This document shows positions 1 to 6,277 of a stretch of 8,971 nt of DNA, in pieces. The first letter of the stretch is position 1. The number at the start of each line of letters is the position of its first letter. The stretch spans positions 1 to 8,971 of the forward strand of contig JAPOOT010000495.1 in the NCBI GenBank assembly GCA_026713285.1, in the 5' to 3' direction. The position numbers and the translations under genes were made by a program. This stretch comes from Gemmatimonadota bacterium (lineage in GTDB: Bacteria > JAAXHH01). Under the pieces are notes generated by a model, which saw nothing but the letters and a program-made list of their open reading frames with translations, made no database searches and was not told where the DNA came from.

Positions 1-14
1 AGGAATCTCTGATC
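1..14 (+). repeat. IS left terminal inverted repeat
   Basis: The sequence aggaatctctgatc matches the inverted copy at 1219-1232 with a single difference at position 6. It sits exactly at the window edge, so it may extend further left. Confidence 0.8.
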
Positions 15-117
15 AAGTCCCTGGCATTGTTTTCATGAATAAGGTAATATGAACTCGGTATCGGTCGTACGTTGTGCAGCGCCCTTTCACCTTCAGGATC
101 AAGCGGGGTACGCGTCC

Positions 118-1059
118 ATGAAACAATCGAGTTTTTCCGATATGGCCTACGATCAGAAGAAGAAGAAGACGCGCAAGGAACGCTTTCTGGGCGAGATGGA
201 CGCGGTGCTTCCCTGGGACCTGTTGCTCGCGCCCATCCTGGCGCACTATCCGAAGGCGGGCGGCGGCAGGCGCCCGATCGGTGCTCCGGTGATGCTCAGG
301 ATCTACTTCATGCAGCAGTGGTACGGCCTTTCGGATCCGGCCATGGAGGACAGCCTCTACGACGTGGAATCGATGCGCCGCTTCGCGGGCGTGGACCTGA
401 ACGGCGTGCCCGACGAGACGACGATCTGCAAGTTCCGCCATCTTCTGGAAGCCCATGGACTGACCGAAGCGTTGTTCGACCGGACAAAGCGCTATCTGTC
501 GGATCGGGGCATGATGGTGAGCGAAGGCACGATCGTGGACGCGACGATCATCCATGCGCCGTCGTCGACGAAGAACAAGTCGGGGAAAAGGGACCCCGAG
601 ATGGCCAGCACGAAGAAGGGCAACACCTGGCACTTCGGCATGAAGGCCCACGTGGGCAGCGATCCGAAGGGACGGGTGCACAGCGTGGTGGCCACACCCG
701 CCTCGGTGCACGACGCCAAGGCGATGGAGGCCTGTCTGCATGGCAATGAGAAGGCGATCTACGGCGACAAAGCCTATGCGGACCAGGTGCGAAAGCAAAG
801 GGCAGAAGAAGAAGGCGTCGTATGGCGGGTGCATCGCAAGGCCAACCGGGGCAGGCGCCTCAACTGCGCGGACCGGTCATTCAACCGAAAGAGCAATCGC
901 GTACGAGCAAGGGTCGAACATCCCTTTGGCATCATCAAAAACCTGTGGGGCTATCGCAAGGTCAGGTACCGGGGTCTTGCCAAGAACACGGCCCATCTCT
1001 TCACCCTGTTCGCCCTGGCCAACTTCCATCTGGCCCGGCGGGAACTGGCGGCCACATAG
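118..1059 (+). CDS. IS5-family DDE transposase (313 aa)
   Basis: This is the cut-and-paste transposase that moves the surrounding insertion sequence. The protein carries the IS5 hallmarks in order. There is an N-terminal DUF772-like segment with LPWDLLLAPI, HYPKAGGGRRP and MLRIYFMQQWYGLSD (about residues 31-72). The RNase-H-like DDE core follows, with D141 in VDATIIHAPSSTKNK, WHFGMKAHVG near 171-180, D217 in YGDKAYAD and E267 in RARVEHPFG, then the basic segment FGIIKNLWGYRKVRYRGL. I chose the ATG at 118 because MKQSSFSDMAYDQKKKKTRKE aligns with the usual IS5 start. An in-frame ATG at 49 would add 23 residues not typical of the family. The Shine-Dalgarno upstream of 118 is weak. The frame is uninterrupted and the catalytic triad complete, so the enzyme may still work. 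Confidence 0.93.
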   Translation: MKQSSFSDMAYDQKKKKTRKERFLGEMDAVLPWDLLLAPILAHYPKAGGGRRPIGAPVMLRIYFMQQWYGLSDPAMEDSLYDVESMRRFAGVDLNGVPDETTICKFRHLLEAHGLTEALFDRTKRYLSDRGMMVSEGTIVDATIIHAPSSTKNKSGKRDPEMASTKKGNTWHFGMKAHVGSDPKGRVHSVVATPASVHDAKAMEACLHGNEKAIYGDKAYADQVRKQRAEEEGVVWRVHRKANRGRRLNCADRSFNRKSNRVRARVEHPFGIIKNLWGYRKVRYRGLAKNTAHLFTLFALANFHLARRELAAT

Positions 1060-1218
1060 GGCGTAGTGCGTCCAGACCGGTCGAAACCGGTCGGAGAGGA
1101 CGTTCCGGAGCCCGGCCGGGACCGGAAACACCCTCACAAGTACCCCAACGACACCATTTTCAGCATGACTGTACTCTGAAATGACTCATATTTTACCTCG
1201 TGGTCGGACAACCGGGTA

Positions 1219-1232
1219 GATCAGAGGTTCCT
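1219..1232 (-). repeat. IS right terminal inverted repeat
   Basis: Plus-strand gatcagaggttcct is the reverse complement of the left end with one mismatch. An open permease-like reading frame starts directly outside it, which fixes the right boundary at or within a few bases of 1232. Confidence 0.82.
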
Positions 1233-1353
1233 ATAGATCATCCATGCCATTGCGTACTTCTCCCGATGAGTTGGCTGAATCCGTTGCATACAACGTCGCC
1301 TACACCGAATCCGATGTGTTCGACGTGTTTTCCTTCGGTCCGATTTCGCCTGG

Positions 1354-2052
1354 ATGATGCAACAGTTCCTGACCTACGTATTGCTGATCGACGGCGGGAC
1401 AGACACCCTTCACGGTCTCCTCGAAAAGCTGGAAGCATTCCCTTCCGTCTACCTCCCTGGGATCTTTTCAAATCATACATACACCCTCGAGACCCTGTCC
1501 GAAGTTTATTTCTCTCCCTTCGCGTACTGGGGGCAGATGAAGGGGGAGATCAACTACTCGTATTTCGCCCTCGCGTACTTGGTGCTCATATCGTTCATGA
1601 CGGTGGCGAATTACATGAATATCAACATCGCCCACCTGGTTCGGCGGTTGAAGGAGATTGGCCTGCGCAAGTCCTTCGGGGCGGGCAAGTCGGCGGTGGT
1701 CTGCCAGTTCGTCGTGGAGACCCTGATGAACTGCCTCGTCGCCGTAGCCATCCTCGATCGTATGTGTAGTGATGTTGCGGGCGAGTGGAATCCCCCTCCT
1801 CGAGCACCTCTCCCGTTCCGAAATCGGCGTGGAATATATCGGGTTCCTGGGGCTCGCCTTCCTCGTCATTGGGCTTGTATCGGGAATCTGCCCAGCCTTC
1901 GTGTTCGACCGGATCAGCCCGGTCGACATGCTGGCAAACAGGGTGTCCGGATCCTGGACCGCCAACTCGCTCAGGAAGGGGTTGCTTTTCTTCCAGCTCG
2001 CCATATCCGTTGCCTTGCTTTTACTTACCGGACTGATCTACAACCAGGTTAG
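1354..2052 (+). pseudogene. Permease fragment, first FtsX domain (frame of segment 2)
   Basis: This open frame starts ATGATGCAACAG and encodes the end of the first periplasmic domain (QQFLTYVLLIDGGTDTLHGL) and the first FtsX domain, up to LMNCLVAVAI at about 1755. From there to its stop at 2052 it is out of register with the protein-like frame and reads arginine- and proline-rich nonsense. The permease continues instead in the frame that opens near 1748. The frame is also open upstream of 1354 (codons for SDFAW precede the ATG), so the ATG is internal to the ancestral gene. It is a fragment and not an independent gene. Confidence 0.7.
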
Positions 2053-3073
2053 CTACCTGACGGACAAGCCGATGGGGTATGAGAAGGAGAACAAAATCGT
2101 GATTCCGTTTTCGGCATCGGCCGGCTGGCACGAGAGGTTGACGGAGCAATTCGAAAGACATCTCGGGATAGAAAACGTCAGTTCGGCTATAGGATACCCC
2201 GGAAGTTTCCCTGGAGCCATCGTCCCGTCTGTCGCAAAAGGATCGGATGTCGAAGAGCGCATCAAGGTCATTGGCGTGGGGCGTAACTTCCTTGAAACGC
2301 TCAAGATAGAAACAATCCATGGGAGATCGTTCGTTGAAGACGAGTTCCGCGGCGCCGTCCTGCTGAACGAATCCGCTTTCGATGCGTTGCGTCTGAGTGA
2401 AGAGGACGTGGATGCCGAGCAGGAAATCGCTTACGAAAAGGTACGTCTCGTGGGCGTCGTGTCCGATTTCCACCTCGAGTCGCTCCACCATGAAATCGGA
2501 CCCTTGATGATCAAACACAGAGATTCCGGTTTGACCCACCTGATCGTGGATATCCAGCCGTCGGAACGGGAGGCCACCCTGACTTATCTGTCAAGTACGT
2601 TTAGTCAGTTGCTGCCTAATAACAGTTTCGATTACTTTTTTCTAGATGAGAAACTGGATGAGATCTACCAGAGCGACCGGCAGATCCTGGAGACGCTTCT
2701 CCTGCTGGCCCTGGTCGCCTTCGCCCTCGCCGTGGCCGGTATCTACAACTACGGGGTGTTTTTTACCCTCAACAGGATCCGGGAAGTCGCCATTCGCAAG
2801 ATCCACGGCGCAACCGCCGGCGACATAATCCGGATGAACGTCAGGGCCATAACCAGGTCCGTCGGACTGTCCCTGGTCATCGCGCTACCTGTCGTCTACT
2901 GGGTATACGGCCTCTGGATTGCCAGTTACGCATACCGGGCGGATGTGTCCCCGGTACTGGTTGCCGTGCCCGTGCTGGCGGTGTATGTTCTCAACTGCGC
3001 CATGGTGACCCGCGAAACGCTTAAGACCGCCGGCATGAAACCCGCGGAAGTGATCCAGAACGTCCAGCAGTGA
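1769..3073 (+). CDS. Permease C-terminal fragment, second half of MacB/FtsX-like protein (434 aa)
   Basis: This is the longest surviving piece of the broken permease and the one a gene caller would report. The first possible start is the GTG at 1769 (GTGATGTTGCGG), but I see no Shine-Dalgarno and the frame is open back to 1748, so the start is an artefact of the frameshift. It holds a helix in GFLGLAFLVIGLVSGICPAF, a second helix in LLFFQLAISVALLLLTGLIY, a periplasmic domain of about 230 residues, and the C-terminal FtsX domain. That last domain has helix LLLLALVAFALAVAGIYNYG, coupling motif REVAIRKIHGATAGDII and two closing helices. It ends MKPAEVIQNVQQ, close to the usual permease C-terminus. 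Without its first half it is unlikely to be functional. A translational frameshift rescuing the product is possible but unsupported. Confidence 0.72.
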   Translation: MMLRASGIPLLEHLSRSEIGVEYIGFLGLAFLVIGLVSGICPAFVFDRISPVDMLANRVSGSWTANSLRKGLLFFQLAISVALLLLTGLIYNQVSYLTDKPMGYEKENKIVIPFSASAGWHERLTEQFERHLGIENVSSAIGYPGSFPGAIVPSVAKGSDVEERIKVIGVGRNFLETLKIETIHGRSFVEDEFRGAVLLNESAFDALRLSEEDVDAEQEIAYEKVRLVGVVSDFHLESLHHEIGPLMIKHRDSGLTHLIVDIQPSEREATLTYLSSTFSQLLPNNSFDYFFLDEKLDEIYQSDRQILETLLLLALVAFALAVAGIYNYGVFFTLNRIREVAIRKIHGATAGDIIRMNVRAITRSVGLSLVIALPVVYWVYGLWIASYAYRADVSPVLVAVPVLAVYVLNCAMVTRETLKTAGMKPAEVIQNVQQ

Positions 3074-3096
3074 TCCAGAACGTCCAGCAGTGATCC
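3051..3096 (+). repeat. Perfect 20-bp tandem duplication across the permease stop codon
   Basis: The 20-base unit tgatccagaacgtccagcag occurs at 3051-3070 and again at 3071-3090, followed by a partial third start tgatcc (3091-3096). The permease stop TGA is the first three bases of the second unit. Because 20 is not a multiple of three, the second copy lies out of register with the first. It resembles a fresh replication-slippage duplication. Confidence 0.95.
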
Positions 3097-3156
3097 TCTG
3101 GTCTGTCTGGTCTGCCTGGTCTGGCTGCCCCGTCCCGTCCGCAGAAAGGAATCCTC

Positions 3157-4191
3157 ATGTCTCTGAAGTTCGCGTACCTCGGCCTGTGGCACAGCCACGC
3201 CGTCATGCACATCCACGACGCCGCGAGCCGGCCCGACGAATTCCAGCTCGTGGGCGTTTACGAGCCGGATCCCGCGATCCGGGAAGCGAAACTGGGGGAC
3301 TGGGCGGCGGATCTGCCGGACATCCCGGTGTTCGAATCGATCGAGCAGGCGCTGGCGAGCGACGCGGAGGCGATCATCTGCGAGGGGCGGGTCTCGGAGA
3401 ACCTGGCTTACGCAGAGCGGGCGCTGGGAGCGGGAAAGCACGTGCTGCTCGAGAAACCGGCGGGCGTGGACATGCCACGGCTCGAACGGCTTCACGACAC
3501 GGCGCGGCGCAAGGGCCTCCACCTGCAGATGGCATACATGTGGCGGTACAACCCGGCGATCGCGGAGATGATCCGGCTATGCAAGGCCGGCGCGCTGGGA
3601 GATCTTTTCTACTTCAGGGGGCACATCCCGAAGCCCATGGGTTACCACGCCCGGCTGGTGGAAGAGCTCGACCGGTACAAGGGATCCCTCTATTTCGAAA
3701 TGGCCGGACATCTGGTCGATATCATGGTGGCGTTCATGGGCGCGCCGCGGCAGGTGAACGCCACGCACGCGAGTCATTACGGCGAGCGAAAGCACGTGGA
3801 CAACGCGGTGGTCGTCCATCAGTTCGACAACGGTGGCCTGGGGACGATCGACACCGCTTCGATGCACGTGGAAAGCGGCAGGACCCGGCGCATCGAGCTA
3901 TACGGTACCGGGGGGACGGCCATCCATACCCCGACCGGTTCGAATAACCTGACGCTGTCCCTGCAACGGCCCTTCGAGCACTATGGCACGGGCTGGCAGG
4001 AGTTGACCGTACCCACGCCGCCGGGGCCGCCCTCGCTGTTGACCGAACTCGCGTCCTGTATAGCTGGCGCGAAGGATCCCGACTATACCCTCGAGCACGA
4101 TCTGGCGGTGCAACAGACCCTCTTCGCGGGGTGCGGGATCAAGGATGGTTCGGCGATGACGGATGTGCCTCATTCGGCAAAAAGCAGTTGA
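3157..4191 (+). CDS. Gfo/Idh/MocA family NAD(P)-dependent oxidoreductase (344 aa)
   Basis: This is a soluble dehydrogenase of the glucose-fructose oxidoreductase / inositol dehydrogenase / MocA family, which oxidises or reduces sugars, cyclitols and related substrates with NAD(P). The exact substrate cannot be read from sequence. The N-terminal Rossmann fold begins KFAYLGLWHSHA, where a GLWHSH loop replaces the common GxGxxA. The strand-end VGVYEPDP follows, and the family signature EKP is at residues 99-101 (HVLLEKPAG). The C-terminal alpha/beta domain contains LYFEMAGHLVDIM, whose H185 is in the position of the usual catalytic histidine. Length is normal for the family. The start at 3157 is well placed behind agaaaggaatcctc. 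The gene stands alone, about 80 bases after the permease remnant, and its stop overlaps the -35 box of the tRNA gene. It is intact and probably chromosomal core. Confidence 0.92.
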   Translation: MSLKFAYLGLWHSHAVMHIHDAASRPDEFQLVGVYEPDPAIREAKLGDWAADLPDIPVFESIEQALASDAEAIICEGRVSENLAYAERALGAGKHVLLEKPAGVDMPRLERLHDTARRKGLHLQMAYMWRYNPAIAEMIRLCKAGALGDLFYFRGHIPKPMGYHARLVEELDRYKGSLYFEMAGHLVDIMVAFMGAPRQVNATHASHYGERKHVDNAVVVHQFDNGGLGTIDTASMHVESGRTRRIELYGTGGTAIHTPTGSNNLTLSLQRPFEHYGTGWQELTVPTPPGPPSLLTELASCIAGAKDPDYTLEHDLAVQQTLFAGCGIKDGSAMTDVPHSAKSS

Positions 4192-4215
4192 CAGAAACCG
4201 CCCGATCGGTATATT
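4188..4215 (+). promoter_or_regulatory. Sigma70-type promoter of the initiator tRNA gene
   Basis: A consensus TTGACA at 4188-4193 is followed after 16 bases by TATATT at 4210-4215. Transcription would begin near 4222, a few bases before the mature tRNA 5' end at 4229. The -35 box contains the TGA stop of the oxidoreductase. Confidence 0.8.
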
Positions 4216-4228
4216 TACCTTTAGACGA

Positions 4229-4302
<74 letters not shown>

Positions 4303-4311
4303 CTCCGATCG

Positions 4312-4347
4312 AACAGGGGCGGTTCCCGGATCGCCCCTGTTTTTTTT
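4312..4347 (+). terminator. Rho-independent terminator of the tRNA gene
   Basis: The 10-bp perfect stem AACAGGGGCG / CGCCCCTGTT (4312-4321 with 4332-4341) encloses a 10-base loop and runs into an uninterrupted T tract ending at 4347. It sits 10 bases after the mature tRNA 3' end. Confidence 0.93.
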
Positions 4348-4365
4348 GTGCCAGTTATTACCCGT

Positions 4366-4410
4366 AAAAACCCCGCTAAGCCCCTGATACCAGGGCCTGG
4401 CGGGGTTTTT
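4366..4410. terminator. Bidirectional terminator with nested hairpin
   Basis: The 11-bp perfect outer stem AAAAACCCCGC / GCGGGGTTTTT (4366-4376 with 4400-4410) encloses a second, inner stem CCCTG-atac-CAGGG. The A run before it and the T run after it would let it terminate transcription from either side. It lies between the tRNA and the integrase remnant, where an attachment site might be expected, but its form is that of an ordinary bidirectional terminator. Confidence 0.75.
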
Positions 4411-4489
4411 CTTTTTTCTTGCATGATCCCCAATATCCCTTATTCCAGTATATTTCGTTGGCATCAATGTGGGGTTGGAGGGCACTTAA

Positions 4490-4822
4490 TTGAATAACAT
4501 TTTCGCTATGAGAAAGATCACCGCTACAGAAGTGAGATCGATCACCTGGCCCGGCCTGCACCGTGCAGGCGAAACGTTTTTTTGCGTCAAGCCCAGCGGC
4601 CGAAGATCCTGGATACAGCAGGTCGTGATCGGCGGCCGCCGCATCGACATCGGCCTGGGAGCTTATCCCGCGGTATCCCTGGCCAAGGCGCGCCGGAAGG
4701 CTACTGAATACCACGCCACGATCGCCATGCCATGCCCATACCTGGCGATCTGCCAGTCGGCCATCTGCGCTGCCCTGTGGCGAAACCGTTCGCCATCGAA
4801 TATTCGCTATCTCGTCGCATGA
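4490..4822 (+). pseudogene. Tyrosine recombinase (P4-type integrase) remnant, arm-binding domain only
   Basis: The first ~80 residues match the N-terminal arm-type DNA-binding domain (DUF4102) of P4-like integrases. KITATEVRSITWPG comes first, then GETFFCVKPSGRRSWIQQ, GRRIDIGLGAYPAVSLAKAR and a terminal helix RRKATEYHATIA. In the family this domain binds arm sites and precedes core-binding and catalytic domains of about 300 more residues. Here the similarity stops near 4730, and the last ~30 codons (PCPYLAICQSAIC...) read as unrelated sequence to the stop at 4822. The catalytic R-H-R-Y residues are all absent, so it cannot recombine DNA. Translation may start at TTG 4490, 7 bases after a good GGAGGG, or at ATG 4508. 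Its place directly after a tRNA gene is where such integrases sit, so I read it as the scar of an integrated island. Confidence 0.8.
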
Positions 4823-4835
4823 TGACGCCTGTCGG

Positions 4836-4949
4836 TTATTGGATCGCGTACTCCAGGAGTTGACAGCATATCTCGAACAGCCACAGACCCAAAGCCGGGC
4901 GCAGAATGAACGCCCGCCATGAGACGCGGCCTGCGCCTTCCTTTTTCAT
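4836..4949 (-). CDS. Small hypothetical protein, 37 aa, possible membrane-associated
   Basis: This short frame starts at ATG 4949 behind a good Shine-Dalgarno (AAGGGGAACAGC on the minus strand) and encodes MKKEGAGRVSW followed by a mostly hydrophobic stretch AFILRPALGLWLFEICCQLL. The charge pattern (basic N-terminus, then hydrophobic) suggests a tiny membrane or holin-like peptide, but I do not recognise a family. Codon third positions are GC-rich, as in coding sequence of this window. Its start codon overlaps the stop of an upstream small frame as ATGA, suggesting coupled translation. It is antisense to an alternative plus-strand frame that looks less coding-like. Confidence 0.42.
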   Translation of the reverse strand: MKKEGAGRVSWRAFILRPALGLWLFEICCQLLEYAIQ

Positions 4950-5074
4950 GCTGTTCCCCTTGTACGAGAAAGGGCGCCGGGATGTAAGGATACAGCCTTG
5001 TGACTGATGACGACGCCGTGGGCGATGGAAACGTGCCAGGCCAGGCACTCGGCAAGCGGCCAGGCCGAACGCAA
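4946..5074 (-). CDS. Possible mini-ORF upstream of and coupled to the 37-aa frame
   Basis: An open minus-strand frame encodes LRSAWPLAECLAWHVSIAHG and then VVISHKAVSLHPGALSRTRGTA. It ends with a TGA that overlaps the ATG of the 37-aa gene. Third codon positions are GC-rich in its first half, which favours this frame over the two alternatives. No ATG exists; the only convenient start is TTG 5074, which lies in the T tract of the terminator ending the preceding gene. It may therefore be a degraded C-terminal piece of a larger gene rather than a gene in its own right. Not recognised. Confidence 0.25.
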   Translation of the reverse strand: MRSAWPLAECLAWHVSIAHGVVISHKAVSLHPGALSRTRGTA

Positions 5075-5107
5075 AACGCCCCCGACCTGTGATAGCGTCG
5101 AGGGCGT
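5073..5107 (-). terminator. Rho-independent terminator after the 115-aa hypothetical gene
   Basis: On the minus strand ACGCCCTCGAC pairs with GTCGGGGGCGT (11 bp with one G-T wobble) around a 10-base loop, then TTTT follows. It lies about 30 bases past the stop of the gene at 5135-5482. Confidence 0.7.
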
Positions 5108-5134
5108 CTTAATGGTTCGCGATGGCGGCCGGAA

Positions 5135-5482
5135 TCAGAAACCGGCCACAGCATCAGTCGCCGCCGCCGGTTTCCCGTTCGTTTCAACGGTCTTGATGTC
5201 CAGCGCACTCGTCTGCCCCCTGAAGAAATCAAGCTTGCGCTCGCCGTATACGTGCAGTTGGTCGCACTGGAACACCGGCCGATCGACCTTGCCACTCGGC
5301 GGCCTGAACGTACCGACCTTGACCAGGATCAGCGTGTCGGCAATGATCGGCAGGCCGCCGGCGTCCTTCCTGACCTTGCCCTTCGCATCGAAGGCCGACC
5401 GGAGCACCGGGTCTGTCTGGATGGAGTAGTACACGGCGCCGTAGTCGATCTTTTCGCCGTCGTACTTTGCATTGCTGGCCAT
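5135..5482 (-). CDS. Hypothetical protein, 115 aa, soluble
   Basis: I do not recognise this protein. It begins MASNAKYDGEKIDYGAVYYS and is a mixed alpha/beta, charged, soluble sequence without signal peptide or membrane segment. It includes TDPVLRSAFDAKGKVRKD, a strand-rich middle (LPIIADTLILVKVGTF), CDQLHVYGERKLDFFRG and an alanine-rich tail. I chose the ATG at 5482 because GAGGGG lies at proper spacing before it on the minus strand. A longer form from 5563 would add 27 residues with less coding character. Only one cysteine is present and no catalytic motif stands out. A terminator follows at 5073-5107, so it is probably monocistronic. Its position beyond the integrase scar and its compact size suit a mobile-element accessory protein, but that is inference. 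Confidence 0.7.
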   Translation of the reverse strand: MASNAKYDGEKIDYGAVYYSIQTDPVLRSAFDAKGKVRKDAGGLPIIADTLILVKVGTFRPPSGKVDRPVFQCDQLHVYGERKLDFFRGQTSALDIKTVETNGKPAAATDAVAGF

Positions 5483-5735
5483 GTTGGCCCCTCTGTCGAA
5501 CGCCCGGTCCTGCCGGGCTGTGATGGGTGCGGACCATGCGCTGATCCTATCACTAATATACACCTAAACCACTGAAGTAGATAGACTTACACGGATTTAA
5601 AGGGGTACACCAGGGGTTTTGTGAGGGCAAGCCCGGGAAGGACCTTGGTCCCTTACCTGTCGGTTTTTTAAAAAAATGCACTGGAGAAATAATGAGAGGG
5701 GAAATCCCAAGCGGGCCCCTCCGGAGCATGGACAT

Positions 5736-5768
5736 AAAAAAAGCCCCCGGGGATCCTTCCCCGAGGGC
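5736..5768 (-). terminator. Strong Rho-independent terminator after the repeat-protein gene
   Basis: On the minus strand GCCCTCGGGG pairs with CCCCGGGGGC (10 bp, one G-T wobble) around a 6-base loop and is followed by seven T. It lies about 26 bases after the stop of the gene at 5795-6235. Confidence 0.92.
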
Positions 5769-5794
5769 GTGTTTAGCGGATCGGTTGTGCTCGA

Positions 5795-6235
5795 TCACTG
5801 CAGCTCGTTGGCATTGGCCCTGATCTGTTCCCACAGGCCGGGGAGCATCTCAGGGGTTTCTGGAATCGGATCAGTTGAAACTCGCGGGTCTTCGACGGCA
5901 TTGGCCCTGATCTGCTCCAACAATGCAGACCGTAAGTCCGGAGTTTCCGGCATCGGATCGGCAGCAACTCTCGGGTCTTCGACGGCATTGGCCCTGATCT
6001 GCTCCAACAATGCAGACCGTAAGTCCGGAGTTTCCGGCATCGGATCAGCCATAACTCTGGGGTCTTCGACCGCCCTGGCTTTAATCTGCTCCCACAGAGC
6101 CGGCCAGCGGTCCATGCGCTCTTCCTGCTGGGCCATCGTATCTTCGGGCGCCGTTTCCTTGTCCTGGGGATACACCGCCAGAGGTCCCGCAGACAGTGCC
6201 AGCACGATTCCTGCGACGATCGCCAATCTGGTCAT
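5795..6235 (-). CDS. Secreted protein with 29-residue tandem repeats (146 aa)
   Basis: The product is exported and repetitive, with unknown function. The start at ATG 6235 has a textbook Shine-Dalgarno (GGGAGGTGTATC on the minus strand), whereas the open frame extends 31 codons further up without support. Residues 1-24 form a Sec-type signal peptide: MTRLAIVAGIVLALSAGPLA, with cleavage likely near A20 or soon after. A short acidic linker follows. Then a 29-residue unit is repeated from residues 47, 76 and 105, with a partial fourth copy at 134-146. The unit core is EQIRANAVEDPRV followed by DPMPETPDL. Each unit looks like one short helix plus a proline-rich turn. There are no cysteines in the mature part and no lipobox, so the protein is probably free in the periplasm or outside the cell. 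It is transcribed alone, with a strong terminator just downstream. I recognise no family. Confidence 0.8.
   Translation of the reverse strand: MTRLAIVAGIVLALSAGPLAVYPQDKETAPEDTMAQQEERMDRWPALWEQIKARAVEDPRVMADPMPETPDLRSALLEQIRANAVEDPRVAADPMPETPDLRSALLEQIRANAVEDPRVSTDPIPETPEMLPGLWEQIRANANELQ
5885..6046 (-). repeat. 87-bp in-frame tandem repeat inside the secreted-protein gene
   Basis: Bases 5885-5959 and 5972-6046 are identical over 75 positions at an offset of 87, which equals 29 codons. The outer units are more diverged. The exact identity shows that the central copy arose recently, or is kept uniform by unequal recombination. Confidence 0.95.
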
Positions 6236-6277
6236 GATACACCTCCCATGAAGGAATTTGGATTGATTCTGCCTTAT

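Larger units (their letters stand above)
1..1232 (+). mobile_element. IS5-family insertion sequence (complete or nearly complete)
   Basis: A transposase gene of IS5 type is bracketed by 14-bp terminal inverted repeats. The left copy is aggaatctctgatc at 1-14. The right copy, read on the minus strand from 1232 to 1219, is aggaacctctgatc, giving 13 of 14 matches. The resulting length of about 1.23 kb is in the usual range for IS5-group elements with one long transposase gene. The 160 bases between the transposase stop and the right repeat hold no gene. The left repeat begins at the first base of the window, so the left flank and any target-site duplication cannot be seen, and the true tip could lie a base or two outside. 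Downstream of the right tip, sequence of a broken ABC permease starts at once, so the element most likely landed in that gene. The copy looks potentially active, because the transposase frame and both ends are intact. Confidence 0.87.
1233..3073 (+). pseudogene. MacB/FtsX-like ABC transporter permease, interrupted and frameshifted
   Basis: These are the remains of an inner-membrane permease of the MacB_PCD/FtsX type, which pairs with a cytoplasmic ATPase in export or mechanotransmission systems. Three pieces join in order. From the IS tip, one frame encodes DELAESVAYNVAYTESDVFD and then VFSF, typical of the end of the first periplasmic domain, and stops at 1353. A second frame (about 1340-1760) continues with QFLTYVLL, a membrane helix around YFALAYLVLISFMTVANYM and the coupling motif RLKEIGLRKSFGA. 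A third frame (about 1760-3073) gives two more helices, a second periplasmic domain, a helix ending GIYNYGVFF, the matching motif RIREVAIRKIHGA and two terminal helices. The start is missing, either cut off by the IS or lying left of it. Relative to family layout, some tens of residues seem deleted near 1335-1345 (inference). A further frame change lies at about 1750-1768. No neighbouring ATPase gene is visible. Confidence 0.85.

Noticed and set aside
13..834. Long minus-strand open frame (273 codons) across the transposase
   Set aside because: It mirrors the transposase gene and is rich in His, Arg and Leu as expected of an antisense shadow. It shows no motif or ribosome site.
1200..1769. 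Plus-strand frame of 189 codons overlapping the permease start region
   Set aside because: It crosses the IS boundary and is arginine/proline-rich. The FtsX-like protein sequence lies in the other two frames.
3090..3947. Long plus-strand frame of 285 codons inside the oxidoreductase
   Set aside because: Gly/Arg-rich shadow of the Gfo/Idh/MocA gene, which has the ribosome site and family motifs.
4811..4921. Plus-strand frame reading SHDDACRLLDRVLQELTAYL after the integrase remnant
   Set aside because: It looks protein-like, but it has no start, its third codon positions are less GC-rich than those of the opposing 37-aa frame, and it matches no integrase part I know.
4807..5295. Minus-strand frame of 162 codons spanning the mini-ORFs and the 115-aa gene
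   Set aside because: Arg/Ser/Pro-rich, runs through a terminator, and lacks a ribosome site. The 115-aa frame fits better.
5640..5676. Palindrome GGACC-TT-GGTCC followed by T6A7
   Set aside because: The T run is too far from the stem for a standard terminator and no gene ends here. Too short to claim an operator.
5553..5834. Minus-strand frame of 93 codons downstream of the repeat-protein gene
   Set aside because: It contains the strong terminator at 5736-5768 within its coding stretch and has no ribosome site.
5885..6046. Possible CRISPR array
   Set aside because: The repeats are contiguous 87-bp in-frame units inside a coding gene, without spacers.
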